Shown here: piece after piece, positions 23,392 through 37,600 of the stretch
Layout: every line of letters begins with the position of its first letter
How positions within the stretch are numbered: the first letter of the stretch is position 1
Assembly: GCA_947561715.1 (NCBI GenBank)
Contig: OX387200.1
Location: forward strand, 1,614,501 to 1,678,500
DNA from: Ascidia mentula
Lineage: Eukaryota > Chordata > Ascidiacea > Phlebobranchia > Ascidiidae
Reading direction: 5' to 3'
Length of the DNA: 64,000 nucleotides
Notes under the pieces: generated by a model
What the model was told of the DNA's origin: nothing
The model's database searches: none
The model's input: the letters and a program-made list of their open reading frames with translations, nothing else
Position numbers and translations under genes: made by a program

Positions 23392-26300
23392 ATGTTGCAT
23401 TTAGATACAGATAGCGACGACAAAGAGTTGGTTGCAATTTACGAACAACTTCTTCAGTATTTTGAGCCGTTCGGATATTCTCGGCGACAACTGGTTGAAG
23501 CGATCAAGGAAGCAAGTATGTTTAATTACATTTAATTGTGGACTCACAATTGCTGTTTTGCTTTGTATCCAAATTTATTTTGTGCAAAAGATTACAACGT
23601 AAATAAAATATACATGCAAAAAACAAAATGGCATGGACACCCAAAAAACTTCAGAGGTTATCTGACAGCCATACCTATTAAACACACTACTCTTAAAAAG
23701 TGTCTAATAGTAGTTTTAAAAGTATAATTTTTGTTGTTTAGATGTTGGTCCACAACTGAATGACTTCAATGTAAATCGCTTATTTGAATTTTTATCTTTT
23801 CATTCTGAGGCTCCACTGGACGGTATGTAGAAGTAGGACAGAAACGTTGTTATACATTGGGCTGTAGACAGTAGTTCACATTGTTTCGACCTATAAGGTC
23901 TCACCAGTGCAGCTGGTGGTTACTGTTGACTGAACTAGATTTCAAATGAGCCTGCTCTGAATGTTTTAGTTTTTGGCACTTTTTAGTCAACTTCAATCTG
24001 TGTGGTAGGAACCAAACAACAGCTAGATGCACCACTGTTAAGTGCACTTTGGCCAAACAACTGTTTGGTATTTAGTAGTGCTATAGACTCGGGATTCACC
24101 CAAATCATATACACTACTATCTGCTGCTCAATGATTTTTGATATGTCTGATTTGCTTTTATTGTAAAACATGTTTTTTGTATTCTTGTTGTTTTGCATCG
24201 GTGCTTGGAAAACGTTTATAGATTAAAGACATTTTTATTTATTCTTGTTTGATTTACTTTATGTCCAGACAAAAAAGATTCCAAACAACCAACAGCACAG
24301 GAAGGACTGGGTAATGACAAAGATGAGCTGTCTGCTTCTACTGTTGGGACAAAATCTGATGCAACAAGTGAAGTTACATATGAAAAAGCCAAACCGGTTG
24401 AGTGTGGGTTGACAAAGTAAGTAGCAGTGTGGTAATTGTGTAAGTTTTTGGTGTACCGGAAATAATTGTAAACCTGCACAGTCATACTAACAGAAAAAAC
24501 TACAACTGCTTGAAAAAGTTTAATATTTATTTGCTCTAGGCACTATAGTCTACATCCTTAAAAATGAAGTAGGTTTAGTCTGGTATGCATTTACTCTGAG
24601 CGCCAATAAACCTATTGGTTTTATCATACACATGCGATTTGCGTATTTTTTGTTCAGACACGTTCAAAATAAGATTGCATTATTCTGGTTTAAAACTTTT
24701 ATTGTTGCCTCTATAGAAACAATAAAGTGCAGGAGAAACTTGAGAAATTACCAAGTTCATTTGATTTTATGATTTTTCAACTGAAGGTTCTTGGGTACGC
24801 AGATATTCAAGCCAGAAAAGGTGTTATCGCGACAAGTATGTCTTGAATGTAATTTGTTTCAACACTTTAAATCTCGATAAAATTCTGTTATGATATTTTT
24901 GAAAAACTGTGTTAATAAACATACAATTTATGTTAAATTATTCTTTTAGACGTGAGTCCATTTGTAACTGATGAAAACATCAATAAGGTTGTCGAGTACC
25001 TTGAACTGCAGAAAGGTATTTTTTGTGTTTTTATTCTCATATAAAATGTTGGTTTTGTTATGACAAAGAACTTTCATACTTTCGGTGATCACTTTTTTCT
25101 CTGTTGCTTCTGTGGCACATGCTGAAATAAGCAATTTAGCTTTTAACTCTAGTAACATAACATGATACAGTAGCTTCAATGTTTTTGCAGATATTCCAGA
25201 AACCACAAATCTTGAGCATGATACATGTATTACCCAAACCCCAGGCTTCAATGAAACTCTTTCAGAAGCTGGCAACGCACCCTGTTTGTCCACTGCTACA
25301 CAACCACTGTATAGCAAGGCTACATCAACAACTGGTGATAGTTCAAAGCCAACCACATCTGCAAAGATAAGAGCCCTACATGAACATTCCTTGCTGCAAG
25401 ATAACAGTGTTTCCTCAACCTCAGATAATGAACCTGGGCCATCTGAAGGTGGTTTTAGTGTAATGTCACCCTATGCAAGTACAAACAAACCAGCAGATAA
25501 CAATGCATTTACAATACAAGATGACACAGTATCATCTTTCTCATCAAATTGTTCCAACTCTCAAACTGCAGTAAAAGCTAATACATCACCTGCACCTGTG
25601 TCCTTAACACCTTCATCTGGTGCTGCTTTACCTGTACCTAATTTACAGTCTACCAGTGAAAATGATAATATATCTAAAAATCCAGATCTAATGGAAGAAA
25701 CAACAAATTCTACAACCTTTTCAACATTGGTTTCTTCCAATGAAGGTTTTAGTATACACAGTCTTCCCAGCTTAAATGATCAAGTTCAAAAGCCGTCTGA
25801 TGAAGCAAACTCGGAAACTCCAGTTTATTTGTCAGACCCGACTGTCAATGTAGTGATTTCCAGCCAGCTTCCCTCATCTATTCCTACACAGAATGGAAAA
25901 GAACCAGAAGATGATGACTTGGTTTTACATTCAGTTTCACTAAAATCACATGAAAGCACTTTCTCTACCCCACATTCAGCAACAAAGGTCAATGAGGTTG
26001 ATGGGTTTGAGGAAATGAGGAGCAAGGTGGAACCTTTTGACAACGACGAAGAGTCCGAAAATTCCTCCTGTCACCATAGTTGTGATGGCGACAGCGAATC
26101 ACTTCATTCTTATACCTTACTTAGCGATCCATCAGTTGTTGTCGAGCAAACTTCAAATGAAAATAACGTCACTGCAGAAGATGCTGCAATTGACAGTTCA
26201 ACCCCTGACAAGTCTGTAACACCAACAAGAAAACCACAAGTTTTGGCAAACGAAAATGTCAGTCCAAAGCAAAAAGTAGAGACTCATCCTCAGTCCATGT

Positions 26301-29300
26301 CACATATAAGCCTTGGTGATATTAAAAGTTTGTCAAGAAATTCTGAAGACTCTGATGCCCCTGGTCAAGAATTGCATTCAATTAACTCCAAAATCACCCC
26401 ATTTAAACCTGAAAATGTGGTGGATGCCAGTCCACATACAGACAGCCCAAGTACTTCCAAACAACCAGGTGAAAGTTTAACACCAGGGCAGGTTTTAAGC
26501 TCTCCGTGTACATCTGACCACTCATTCAGCTCCATTGATTATTCAACTCTTGATATTTACAACTTCAAAACATCTCAACCCCTTTCTGGTTCTTTCAAAG
26601 TATCAGAAGTTCCAAAACAATCAGATTCTTCGAGTGCCGGTCAGGATACAGAAGCAAAACTGGTAAAAATAACCCCCAAAGAATTAAAGAAACAACTGAC
26701 TGCAGAGCGGGATGAAAAGAATGCACCACAACCTACTGGTAAACCTTCGTCAAATTTGTTGACAAATCAAGAAAGTTTGAGGTAATTTGTTGAAGTTGAA
26801 TAAAAACCTATATTAATTTCGACATTTGTTTAGGTAATAACTTTGTAACATGGTAAATCAGCAATTCGTGACTTAAGGAATCCTGCACCAACTGCAAAAC
26901 TGCAATTCCCAATATCATTTTACGAACTCTTTTATATGTGCAGAGGGCAAAAGCTTTCCAATGAATTCAATGCATTGATAAAACGAACCAGATTTCTTGG
27001 GTACTCTGAAGAGTCAATCGTTCAAGCAATTAAAGCAACAAGTAAGCTGCTTGTGACAAACTATGGGCAATTATTTCATGGTTTAAGTTCAATCCTACCA
27101 CATGCAAGCATTGTGCAATGTTGATTTTCCTAATCGTGTATGATTTTTTGCCTTTTACAGACGTCCACCCAAGTGTAAGTGACATCAGCATTGGAATTCT
27201 CAGTGATTTTATAGAATCAAATATGCAAGGTAAAAATTTCTTTCCCCTGCACAAAGTACAAATGCTGTCATTTACATTGATTATATTCAGTTAACCTTTT
27301 TTTTGGTTACATTCATTTTACATCAATCTTATAGTAATATTGCAGTAAAGTGTTTGTGTAGGTCTGCTGTTTATGTTATCATGGGAAAAGTTTCAATGAC
27401 ATTGTATGTCTTGCAGGTAACAATGTGTCACATCGTAGTTCCGAACCTCATTCACAATTCACCAAAGCTCAGGAAACAGAAACCCACAATGATGCCCACA
27501 CTGGAAACATGACTCGAAATTTCTTCGAGTGCCAGCAAAACAGCATTCCTGCAGTCCCTAAACAAATTCTACCCCTTCATCTTGCTGGGGACACATCATT
27601 TAATGATGACGTGGATGTTTCAGTTTGTGATGAAACTGGAGAAAATAAATCTGGTAACTTTGAACCCCACAACAAAAATGCAGGAAATGAGATTTTAAGA
27701 AAGTCTAACTTTCCTGTGCATGGGGACACAACCCCCAACACGAAGCCCAGCTCCTTGCCAAACATGATGGAAACAGGGGTTGAGGATCTTGTTGTGATTC
27801 CCGAGTTTCATTCACTTGTTGACATGAAACAGGAAAACTTAACAATGTATGATGGAATGTCTGCACCTGAAAGCGTTGCCAAAGAACAGCTCAATTCTTT
27901 ACCTGTTGATTGGAATCCACCTGACACAATACAGAAAGAACTTCATGCAGCTGACCTTGTAAGACCTTGCCTCGCTGATGATGAAATCGTCAGAGCTGTG
28001 GTGAAAGATTTGGTGGATTCCGCTGTTGATCAGATTACTGCCTTACATGAGGCAGAACTAGTCATTAGGTAAATGATTTGTAAGTTCTTTTAACTATTTT
28101 ATTTCTTTTAAAAATGTCTTTTATTTCTTCACAGCTCTGTTATTTTATCAAAGTTGTTGTGTGAACATCATGAATATGTAACGTGATTTTTGTACTGTTT
28201 TTACTGTAGGTGATTTTGGGCATTGCCAACTTCTTGTTTATTATTTTCTCATGAGGAACCTGTATTGTTATTTTGTTTTATTTAGAAAACAAAATAAAAT
28301 CGATGATGAATTTTCTGCTCTTGTGAGAAAAGTCCAAAGATTTGGTTTTACTCAACATGTGGTGGAAAAGGCAATTAAAGCAACAAGTCAGTTAAAGAAA
28401 CACAAACAATGTTAAATAGAATGGAAAACAATCAACACTTAATACTAAAAATGGGTTCACTGGCATAAAATATAAATTTGTTTGTTGATGTAAAAAATTA
28501 AACCAAGAGAGAAGCTCAAAAGTGTAATTTAAAAATAACAAACCAACCTGGGCAGTTACATAAAACAATTTACTGCAAATACAAAAATGTTTTCTATGGC
28601 AGTTGTTAAGCCCTGGAGCTGGAAGTTCACCAACAACATTTAATTTATAGCTTTCAAGTTTTTCAAATCAGTTTAAATTCAGATGTAAATCCGAGTGTTG
28701 GAGACGTAACTGTTGGAACATTACTCGATTACTTGCACAGCATGCCACATTGCAGTGAAGATGAAGTAGAAACTGAGGAAGATGATGGTAAATAACTGCC
28801 TATGCTCAATGCTAGATTACAACCAAAGCAGATTCTTATCCTTGATCAGCAAAACTTCAAAATTAACATTTTTGCCCTGTTGTAATTTAAATATTTCAGA
28901 ACCCCTAGAAACAGATTTTGCAAAGGAGGAACCACTGGCCCATAGTCAAATGCTTACCCCTTTATTGTCAAGTTATATTAGGAATACATAACTTACAACA
29001 ACATTAGTCAATCTCTATTGCAAAATTTGTAAAAAGACTTTCTGAACTAACTTGACCAGATTTCTAGTTTTTTCAATATTTGTTCAATATTGGCACATTG
29101 AATCTCTTAGACATCCAGAATTTTGATGTGGACACAGCGACAGAAGAAGATATTAAACTAGTGATTAAAGAAATGACTGCTTATGTTATTCACAAAGAAG
29201 ATGAAGATGCAGCAAGCATTTCGATGCAAGATTTTTGTCATTTTATCCCACAGTATTGGTTAGCTTGTGAACGGTGAGTTCCAAAAAAACGTTGTTAAAA

Positions 29301-32300
29301 TTATTAAGATTGTTTTTAAGAATAAACTGAAAAAGTTTTTATAAACAGACACAAACAAAGGACCAAGTTTACAAATATATGTGGGTTAAAAATTTCAAGT
29401 GTAGGCAGATTGATATAAAAAACATGTTCATATGCTGCCTTGCAAGATATGTCTATTTTGCAAGGCATCACATTCATCCTCATGTTTCAAATTTAATGAT
29501 ATAAATATCCTTGCTCATGAAACCTCATATTCTGTGAAATATCTGTTTTTTAGTTAAACTTTGGTAAACAATACGTTAATTGCTGCCACATGACATTTTG
29601 ACCAGTTTGTTGAGTTTAAGTGAAAATTTTCTTCACATTACAGCAATGCCAAACAACAGCGAAGGAAAGAAGAAACTAAAATGTACAAGGATTTAATAAA
29701 AGCTGTTGAAAAACACAACTACAATGAGATGCAAATCAAAGCTGCCATAAAAGCAACAAGTAACCTCTGGGATTATTTCACTGTAAACTATTATACTCAA
29801 TGTTTTTTGTGATATTGCAGATGTAGGTCCTGGAGTTAATGAAGTAAATGTTCAATGTCTTTTGGAGTATTTGCAGGAACACCAGTCAGATGATCATGGT
29901 AAAATGGTTGCAATTATTGTTCACAAATGCTGTCTAGTGTAAAATAATGTAATGTGGATAGCAAAAATGTGTCGTTTTGTTTCCAGAAAAAATACACGTA
30001 TAGATGGCTTAAGGTATGTTGGTAAAAATGTATGAATGAAATTTCTAAGGTAATGATGATGCTGAAAAATCTGCTGAAGAATTGATGGATTTGATTGAAA
30101 GTTTGCCAAACATGATGAAAGAAATAATTGAGGAAATTTACTGCAGTTTGGTGAAACATCTTAACAATGAACGATATGCAGGTGATTAATTTAAAAACAT
30201 TGGTTTAACATTATAAACATTAGGGTTATCTGCAGCAAATGCAACAAATTCATGTTATGACCTACTATATATTGACTTTTTTGTTATGTGGTGATGTTCA
30301 CAGCAGTATTTCATTTTTTTTATGTTTAGCAATGACTTCAGATGACTTCACACCTTTAGTGAAATGGATCAAATCACAAAACCCTAAAATGGGTTGGAGC
30401 AGCCGAAATATCAAACAGGCCATTCTCTACACCAGTATGTATTACATTACTGTTGGAATCATGCTGTATTTTTTTGTTTATTATTTACTAAAAACTGGAC
30501 AATGGAACTATTGAACTTTAAATTACATACCAATGGTGCGAAATGATAAGTAAATGTGCAATGTTTAGATGTTCCCCCACAACCAAGTGAGGCGACGTTG
30601 ATCGAAATTAGAAGATTTCTTCTGGAGAAAAAACCTGAACTGGACGAAAAAATGATGGTCGATGTTAAAGAAAAAAGTATGTGGTAAATTTATTAAGTTA
30701 AAAAGTTGCAGAAAGACTTTTTAATTCTATAACCACCAGATACCCTGTTTTTGGCTTTTATCTTTATCTCTTGTTTGCATAAAGTTTAAAACTAATATAT
30801 TTGCTTTTAAGTTTGTGGTTTGTCTGAGAAAGTTGACGTGGAATTGGACTTGACTGAAATGTTGTGCGATGAGGAGTTCCTCGAAGCATGGTTAGAACCC
30901 AAGTGATATTATGCTTGTGTATTATACATCCATTTATGACAAGGTTTCAGAAAATCATTTAATTACAAACAAATATTTCTAGGTGAACTTGTTTCATTAA
31001 CTACATTAGGAAAGCGTGACATTACTATTAGCATTAAATGTGTTTCATATTCTGACTACACAGAATTAATAATTAAAACAGAAACAATTGTTGTTGGTGT
31101 TTTTGTAGACTTTAGGCAAGATATAAATCGTACATAGATAAAATCATGATCTATAACTAAGTGTGTTTATGTCTCCAGTCTAACATCCTCTGATGGTTTG
31201 CAAAAAGCCGAAATACAAGCATCTGCTTTTGCGTTGCTCAAAATGTCAGAAGTTGCCCCGGAGATGTTGGATTTTATTCAAGATTACTGCTTTTCGCCAG
31301 GTAATGGAATAACACTAAAGCATTGCTATGAAACCACATGTAAATATCAGTTGATTGTATTCGGTGTATTTTACCTACTTGTGTTCCAGCTTTTGTGATT
31401 TAAATTTTTTGTAGATGATCAATTGGTGGATGAGAGTTTAAAATCCGAGACCGAATCTATGTTGACAAACGTTGACTCAACTTTTGAAGGTACAAGTGAC
31501 TTTGTTGGTAACAGTCTTGCTGACAAATGTTTAGTGATCTGTTTTTTAGGTAAAATTGTTTAAAAAAACTAGAGGAATCGGCATTCACTGCATAATTGTG
31601 ACTAACTAAGCTGTTTTAATGTGTCAGTATCTAATGATAGTATGACAGAAGGAAGCCTATTTTTGAGATGTTAAATACGTTTGAATAATTTGTTGTACAA
31701 AGAGCTTTGATCTTTTTTTCCAATTTTTCAGATATTCACCATCAGAAAATGATCGAGGAAATCACAGAAGAAGAATGGAAGTTGACGAAGAAGTTGAATT
31801 CCCTTTGTGATAAAAATGGCAAGGAGGAAAATCCAATTGAGTCAGTTCCCATTTTTCATGAGCTGGGAAAGATTTACAGACAAAAAAGTCCCAACAAGGT
31901 TGAACTACTAAGAAGTGCAGCTTTCTTCAATGCAGCCATAGTTCGTAACCCAGAAGACTGCGATGATATCAGAGAAGATCTCCATGAGCTGTGCATGCAT
32001 ATTCTTCAATTATCTGGAGCCAGGAAGGCTAATGCCAGTTTGATTGATGCCTCTTATCAGTTTCTCAATGAGGTGAAAGAAATGAGAAAAAAGTCCATCA
32101 GTAGCCTTGATAGTCTAAACAAAATTGACGGTGAAAATGAGTATTACCAAGATGACATGAACGGCTTCAAATCGCAAATGTTGAACATCGAGCACTCCAA
32201 TGAATCATTCGAGAAAAAATGGGAGCTAATTTCTGACATGATTGAGCAAGCATTCGACCCCATCAAGTCCTTCATTGAGATGATGGAGCTGATACATGAG

Positions 32301-33887
32301 GGAAGACCAGAGATGAAGATTCAGGAGGAAGAGAAGATTTCTCACATGATTGAGATCCAGGATGGCATCACAAGGGACTTCATTCACATCATGAAACTTA
32401 TATCAGAATATTGTGTTGATGTCCTTGGTCATCCACAATGTAATTTCACACAAGTTGGAATGGGATCGCTCGCAAGAAAGGAAGTCACACCTTACTCTGA
32501 TTTTGAAAACATGATCTTGTTGGAAGATGGAATCGAAGACAGAAAGGACTTTGCTCAGATCCAAGAATATTTTCGATGGTATTCTGTAATCTTCCAGATT
32601 ATTCTTATCAATTTTGGTGAAACTATACTTCCTTGCTTGGCTATACCATGTCTCAATGATTTCCACAAGGATGGTGAGAACTGGTTTTTTGATGCTTACT
32701 CTGGTAACGGGATCTCGTTCGATGGCATGATGCCCAATGCCTGCAAGTCCCCCCTTGGTTGGCAAAATGGAACCCCAGACAACCCTGGCACCCCTAAGGA
32801 ATTGATACAAACAGTCAGTAGAATGGTTGAGTTTGTAAATCATGATGAGACTGTGGATGATTTTCACCTGTCGGATATGTTAATGTGCACTTGCTTTGTT
32901 GCTGGAATGCCTAAAGTCTATGATGATTACCAGAAGTTGCTTAAGTCAAAGTTGGATGAAGGCAAGATGGACGACAGTTTAAATGAGCAAGCGCGCCACA
33001 CAATGGCCAAAGACATTGTCAAGTTCAACGGTCTGAGAGGAGTAACTGACATGCTGTTGGCAGTGAAGTGGAATGTAAAGAAGACGATATATCGCGCAAC
33101 TACAATTTTTATCTCGGCTCTGGGCAGGGAAGAATGTATTCATTCCACCTCAAGCTTTGACATTGTGTCTGAGCTTTTAGAGAAAGGTGTGATAGAACCT
33201 CACATCGCACACAAGCTGAAGTATGCGGTTGCACTTGCCTGCGAAATACGCCTTCGCATCTATCTGAAGAAACAACGACAAGAAGATTGGGTCAGTAGTG
33301 AGGAGTTGCCCTTGTGTGACCTCATGATGCTGTTCGATATGATCGGAGTCAGAAGTACGTACGACTACTTCAGCATAGTCATTTTCCTAAACATGTGCAT
33401 AGAATCCATCTTGGAACGCGGAGAAGTTGTTCTTCCATTTCCAGACAAGGGTTTGCTTCTATGTCTGCCCCATCTCATGGAATACATTATATGCTGCATT
33501 GATGTGTCTTTTAAAGTGGGATGCAAAATGTTGCTGAAATTGGGAAACATTCACCTGTCTCAGATTTTCGATGATGAAGATGTGGTTGACATAGAAGGAG
33601 TCCTGGAAGTTTTGAAAACAAAAATAAACCCGAAAACTTGCAAAGAAGTTGTCAAAGCCTTGAGTAACTTTTGTTCTTTCCTAACTTCCCGGGGTTATTT
33701 CCTAGAGGCGCTGGTGTGTGGCCTGATTGAAATCTACACACAGTTAACTTTTCTCAAAAATGAGACATTTAACTTGGTAAAGTGGTCAAGAAATTTCATC
33801 AGCAACATGTTTGATACCTTGTCCTTTCTACAATACAATTGGGACACAGTACATTGGATTATGGAGTTTGGAAAGGCCGATGAATGA
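23392..33887 (+). CDS. UBA-like-repeat protein with C-terminal nucleotidyltransferase
   Basis: A 22-exon in-frame model of 2145 aa. Exons: 23392-23515, 23742-23822, 24269-24416, 24717-24835, 24950-25015, 25191-26781, 26878-27041, 27161-27229, 27417-28068, 28286-28386, 28683-28787, 28900-28971, 29111-29273, 29644-29759, 29821-29898, 30050-30181, 30330-30434, 30569-30676, 30812-30902, 31179-31300, 31415-31489 and 31732-33887. About seven modules of the form GYS..I..AIKATN-V.P.V.D..V..LL.YL look like UBA-type three-helix domains; five or six have a clear first half. The 25191-26781 exon is Ser/Thr/Pro-rich and probably disordered. The last exon holds a nucleotidyltransferase signature, GS-x10-DFE (32462-32507), with a candidate third Asp in ISFDG, then a helical C-terminal region like DUF294-type predicted transferases. 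The likely theme is ubiquitin binding plus nucleotide transfer, perhaps in innate immunity (inference). The start ATG is the first in frame and could be wrong. Confidence 0.75.
23877..23913 (-). ncRNA. Hammerhead-ribozyme-like motif, copy 1
   Basis: On the minus strand: CTGGTGA, a GACC-TTATA-GGTC stem, GAAAC, then ACTGTC and TACAGCC further on (to about 23860). It aligns with copy 2 over about 55 bp. Its core differs at another base (A6 to G), so the two copies together restore a canonical core. It lies in intron 2 of the nucleotidyltransferase gene. Confidence 0.45.
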
Positions 33888-34409
33888 GAATAATACAAAT
33901 GTTTCACAAACGCTTTATCTCATGAGCTCCCAACTTTTATCTGCCCAACGCTTTTCCATTCCTTGGTGCTTGAAGCTGACAATACAACTATGGCTGCCCT
34001 GCCACGCCGTAACTGCCTTATTATGTGAACATTTGGGTTTTAATTGTAAATTTTATAGATGTTTGGCAAAGTATGAATGCATCAATAATTTGGCATGTCA
34101 TGAATAATCACCTCATGGCAGAAGTTGCCAACCTGCCATACAACAATGACTATCCTGTTGTGTTATTTTCCATTGGTGACAGATGTTTACATTTTCCTTT
34201 GTTGTATGGGAAAGTTTCGGGTTTTTGGTGCCTGTTTAATGATGTTGCGGTATGTAAATATGCAATATATCTGCCCACAATCTGTTGATTGAATGTGCAT
34301 GCTTTAACAGGTGCAACAATAATTTTCTTTTTATATATTTTCATTCTTTTGATAAGCACTTCACACATTCGTCTAATTTTTAGGCTGTACCCCTTTTTCT
34401 TCACTTTTC

Positions 34410-34415
34410 AATAAA
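34410..34415 (+). terminator. Possible polyadenylation signal AATAAA
   Basis: Canonical hexamer about 520 nt after the stop codon of the nucleotidyltransferase gene, and before the 3' end of the convergent LCCL gene. No downstream evidence beyond position. Confidence 0.3.
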
Positions 34416-34673
34416 CACACTTGTATATTCAATATAGTAGTGGTATATTATTTACAAACTAATATACAAAATGTATTACATACTTGTTTGTAATTGCCTT
34501 GAAAAAATGTAAACACAATGAATTTGCCCAAAATTTACAAGCATGCACCAAAGCTATTGCTGAATTACGAAACATAACAGCCGAAACAAAATAAAAAAAA
34601 GTTTGCCAGAAGGGCAATATTCAGCAATAAATATGCCTGGCAGCATCAGTAACAATTTATGCACAAAGCTCAT

Positions 34674-37600
34674 TTACTCAAGAAATGTCATGGATCGGTG
34701 CCACTTGTCAAATGTAAAGCTTTCTATTCCATTTTGTGAGGAGCCTGGGTAACTTGACATTCCTGGACCTTTCTGCACTCTCACAATTCCCCCAGTAGAC
34801 GCTAAATGTAAAACATAATCATGAGAAAGGGTAAGGTTGATTCATGGCATCATTATATGATTAGACGGTTTAAAATTAAATCAACTTCAACCCACCTGAA
34901 CCAACATAAACTGCAAACGTAGCATACTCCAATAATATTAAACACTGTATTTTAAACACTTGTTCTAGTGTTTGTATTATGAAAGTCACCAGGAATATAA
35001 ATAATTCAAAAAAGGCTTCTCTGGGTATTTTACCAATAATACAGTTTTAGCTTTCAAACTTTAAGTTCAATACTTTCTTAAATATAGACGAACAGATGAC
35101 ACTAAAACACATTTGTGATTTTTGAAAACTCTTAACCTGATATCTTTCCATCATGGATTGCTGCAGCACAAATATCAGAATCATCCGTGTATATCCCAGT
35201 TCCCCAAATCTTAATGTCTTCCCTGTCGCATCCAGGTATGCACATTATAGTGAACGTGGTTGCAAGTACCCCATCTCCTTCTTTTCTACATGTGTCTTGC
35301 AAACAAGTTATTTAATGGCATCTTGGCATTATTATTAATATTTTTATGGTATTTTTTATTTTAGTTTAAATATGTGTGAAATTTTTCCCAAAAACTAATT
35401 ACCTGAGAAGAGAATAGTTGAAGTCCTTGCATTGCTCTGTGTTGATCTGATTCCATGTTGTGTTGTAGATGCAAAGCTTTCAGCAAAACTTGCTTTGTAA
35501 AATGTAATCAAACCCCCAGAATCTAAACATATGCATAAAAAACTGGCTAGGCAATATGAACAAAATGTGTTTGGCAAAGTAGCCAAAAAAATTATTAAAC
35601 ATATTATTTAATAACAAACATATTTATCTTCAGCATTTGACAGATTTTACTTGATATTCTTCCATTGTGAATTGCAGCAGCGCAAATTTGTGAAGAATCC
35701 TGATACACGTCGGTACCGATCACAACTCCATTATTCCCACATCCACTTGGACAGGGTATTATGTACTTTCCCAAGTTGTTTAAAGTTGAGCCAGTTTTTT
35801 GGCAGATATCTAACATATTGAAAGTGGCTAAGTTTCAACAATCCTTTAGTCCAAACCAAATAAGATCGGTGAAAGAAAGTAAACTTATAGGTTGCAAAAA
35901 ACTAACAATTTCCTACCAAAAGTTATTGCATATTTATTTTGCTCTCACCTTGAAAAGTTAATGTTTTTCTCCAAGTTCCTTTGGATTGTGATGTCACACC
36001 ATTTTGATAGCTCGCTTCATAGGCATCCATTCCTACAGTGGTGTACACAGTTACTTTGCCACCATTAGCTGTAAGTAAACAAAAAATGTAAATTAACACT
36101 GTTTTTTTTGCATTGACATACTTGTGCAATATGTTATATGTACAAACATACATGTTATAACCCCACTGTGTATTGCTGCAGCACAAATGTTGGAATCAGA
36201 CGAATAATATTTGGTTCCACAAACAGTGTAAGTGTTGGCGTTACACCGAGGTGGGCAGAAGAAAACAGAAGATCTATCAAGTGTAAGTCCAGTCTTCTTG
36301 CAGTGATCTACAGTAGAGTTTTAATAAGTTGCTGTGTATTCCTTGTTAGAAATTTAAGTATAAATAAAAGTTTTTTAATTTATTTTATTTTTAAACAATT
36401 ACATAACGTCATAAAAATTATTTTTTTTCTTTAAACTTCTCAAAAACCAGTTTCCCTACTACAAGAAAAATAATAAATAATTTTTTAGCAGAAAACATAA
36501 TTCTGTTATAACCTTTTCTGCATAAATCCAGACAAGTGCAAATTTATTATTTTAAATTTACCTCCAAGGACAAAGGATTTGGAAAAACTTCCTTTGTCAT
36601 AACTTCTTACTCCATTTCTTGTAGAACCAACATAATAACTCATGCCGGCGACAATTCCAACCATAACTTTTCCACCAGCATCTTTAACATCAGTCATGAA
36701 ATTGATAGATGAAAGTTACTTGTGTAAAGCTTTACACTTCTAATATAATACTAAAGTTCCAGTTTAGCAACAACAAAATTCCAATTCAATGAATTACCTT
36801 TTGGAAATCTTATTATTTCATTATGGAATTGATATATTGACTGAAACTGCACATTCAGAAACTAGTTCATCAATATTTGGAGATAAAATAAAATATTTTT
36901 TATTGATTTTCACACACCAGTAAGTTCACCATCATGTACAGCAGCTTTGCATATGCCTGAATCCCCACTGTAGTAATTGGTTCCATATAATGAAGCAGAT
37001 GTATCAGCACAACCAGATGGACAGGTAATTTCTACATTCGACGAAAGTTGCATCGCAGTTTTTTGACAAAGATTTTCTGTAAAATAATTTCAATGATCGC
37101 CAGTGAAAAAATTAACAAGTCATCAATTTCAAAGCCCAGTACTGCTTTTAAACTGACATACTCGATTTAATTTTTTTTGATTGATTTAACAATTCATTGC
37201 AATGTACATTAACCCACCAAATGCAAATGCTTCTGAAGTACTTCCATGTGAATGACTTTCAATTCTGTTCTTCCTGCTACCTCGATACGACTGCAATCCC
37301 CTCACTTTGTACACGGTCACTTTTCCACCTTCATCTATACAATCAATGTACTATTGGATTTACTGGCTTTTACTATTATATTTATTGTAAGAATTACCAC
37401 CTTTCTGGTCTAAATTTTACTTTTCCATATTTTTTAAACATATTTTACAATTTTATTACGTTTACTTTAAATTAAAAAAATGAAACAAAAACAATTATTT
37501 ATCTTCGGCTGCAATAACTCACCATGTTTGAATTTGATTATGATTAATTTGCATGAACTAAAATCATAAACTTTCAAAATTCACTTTTTAAATATGTTAA

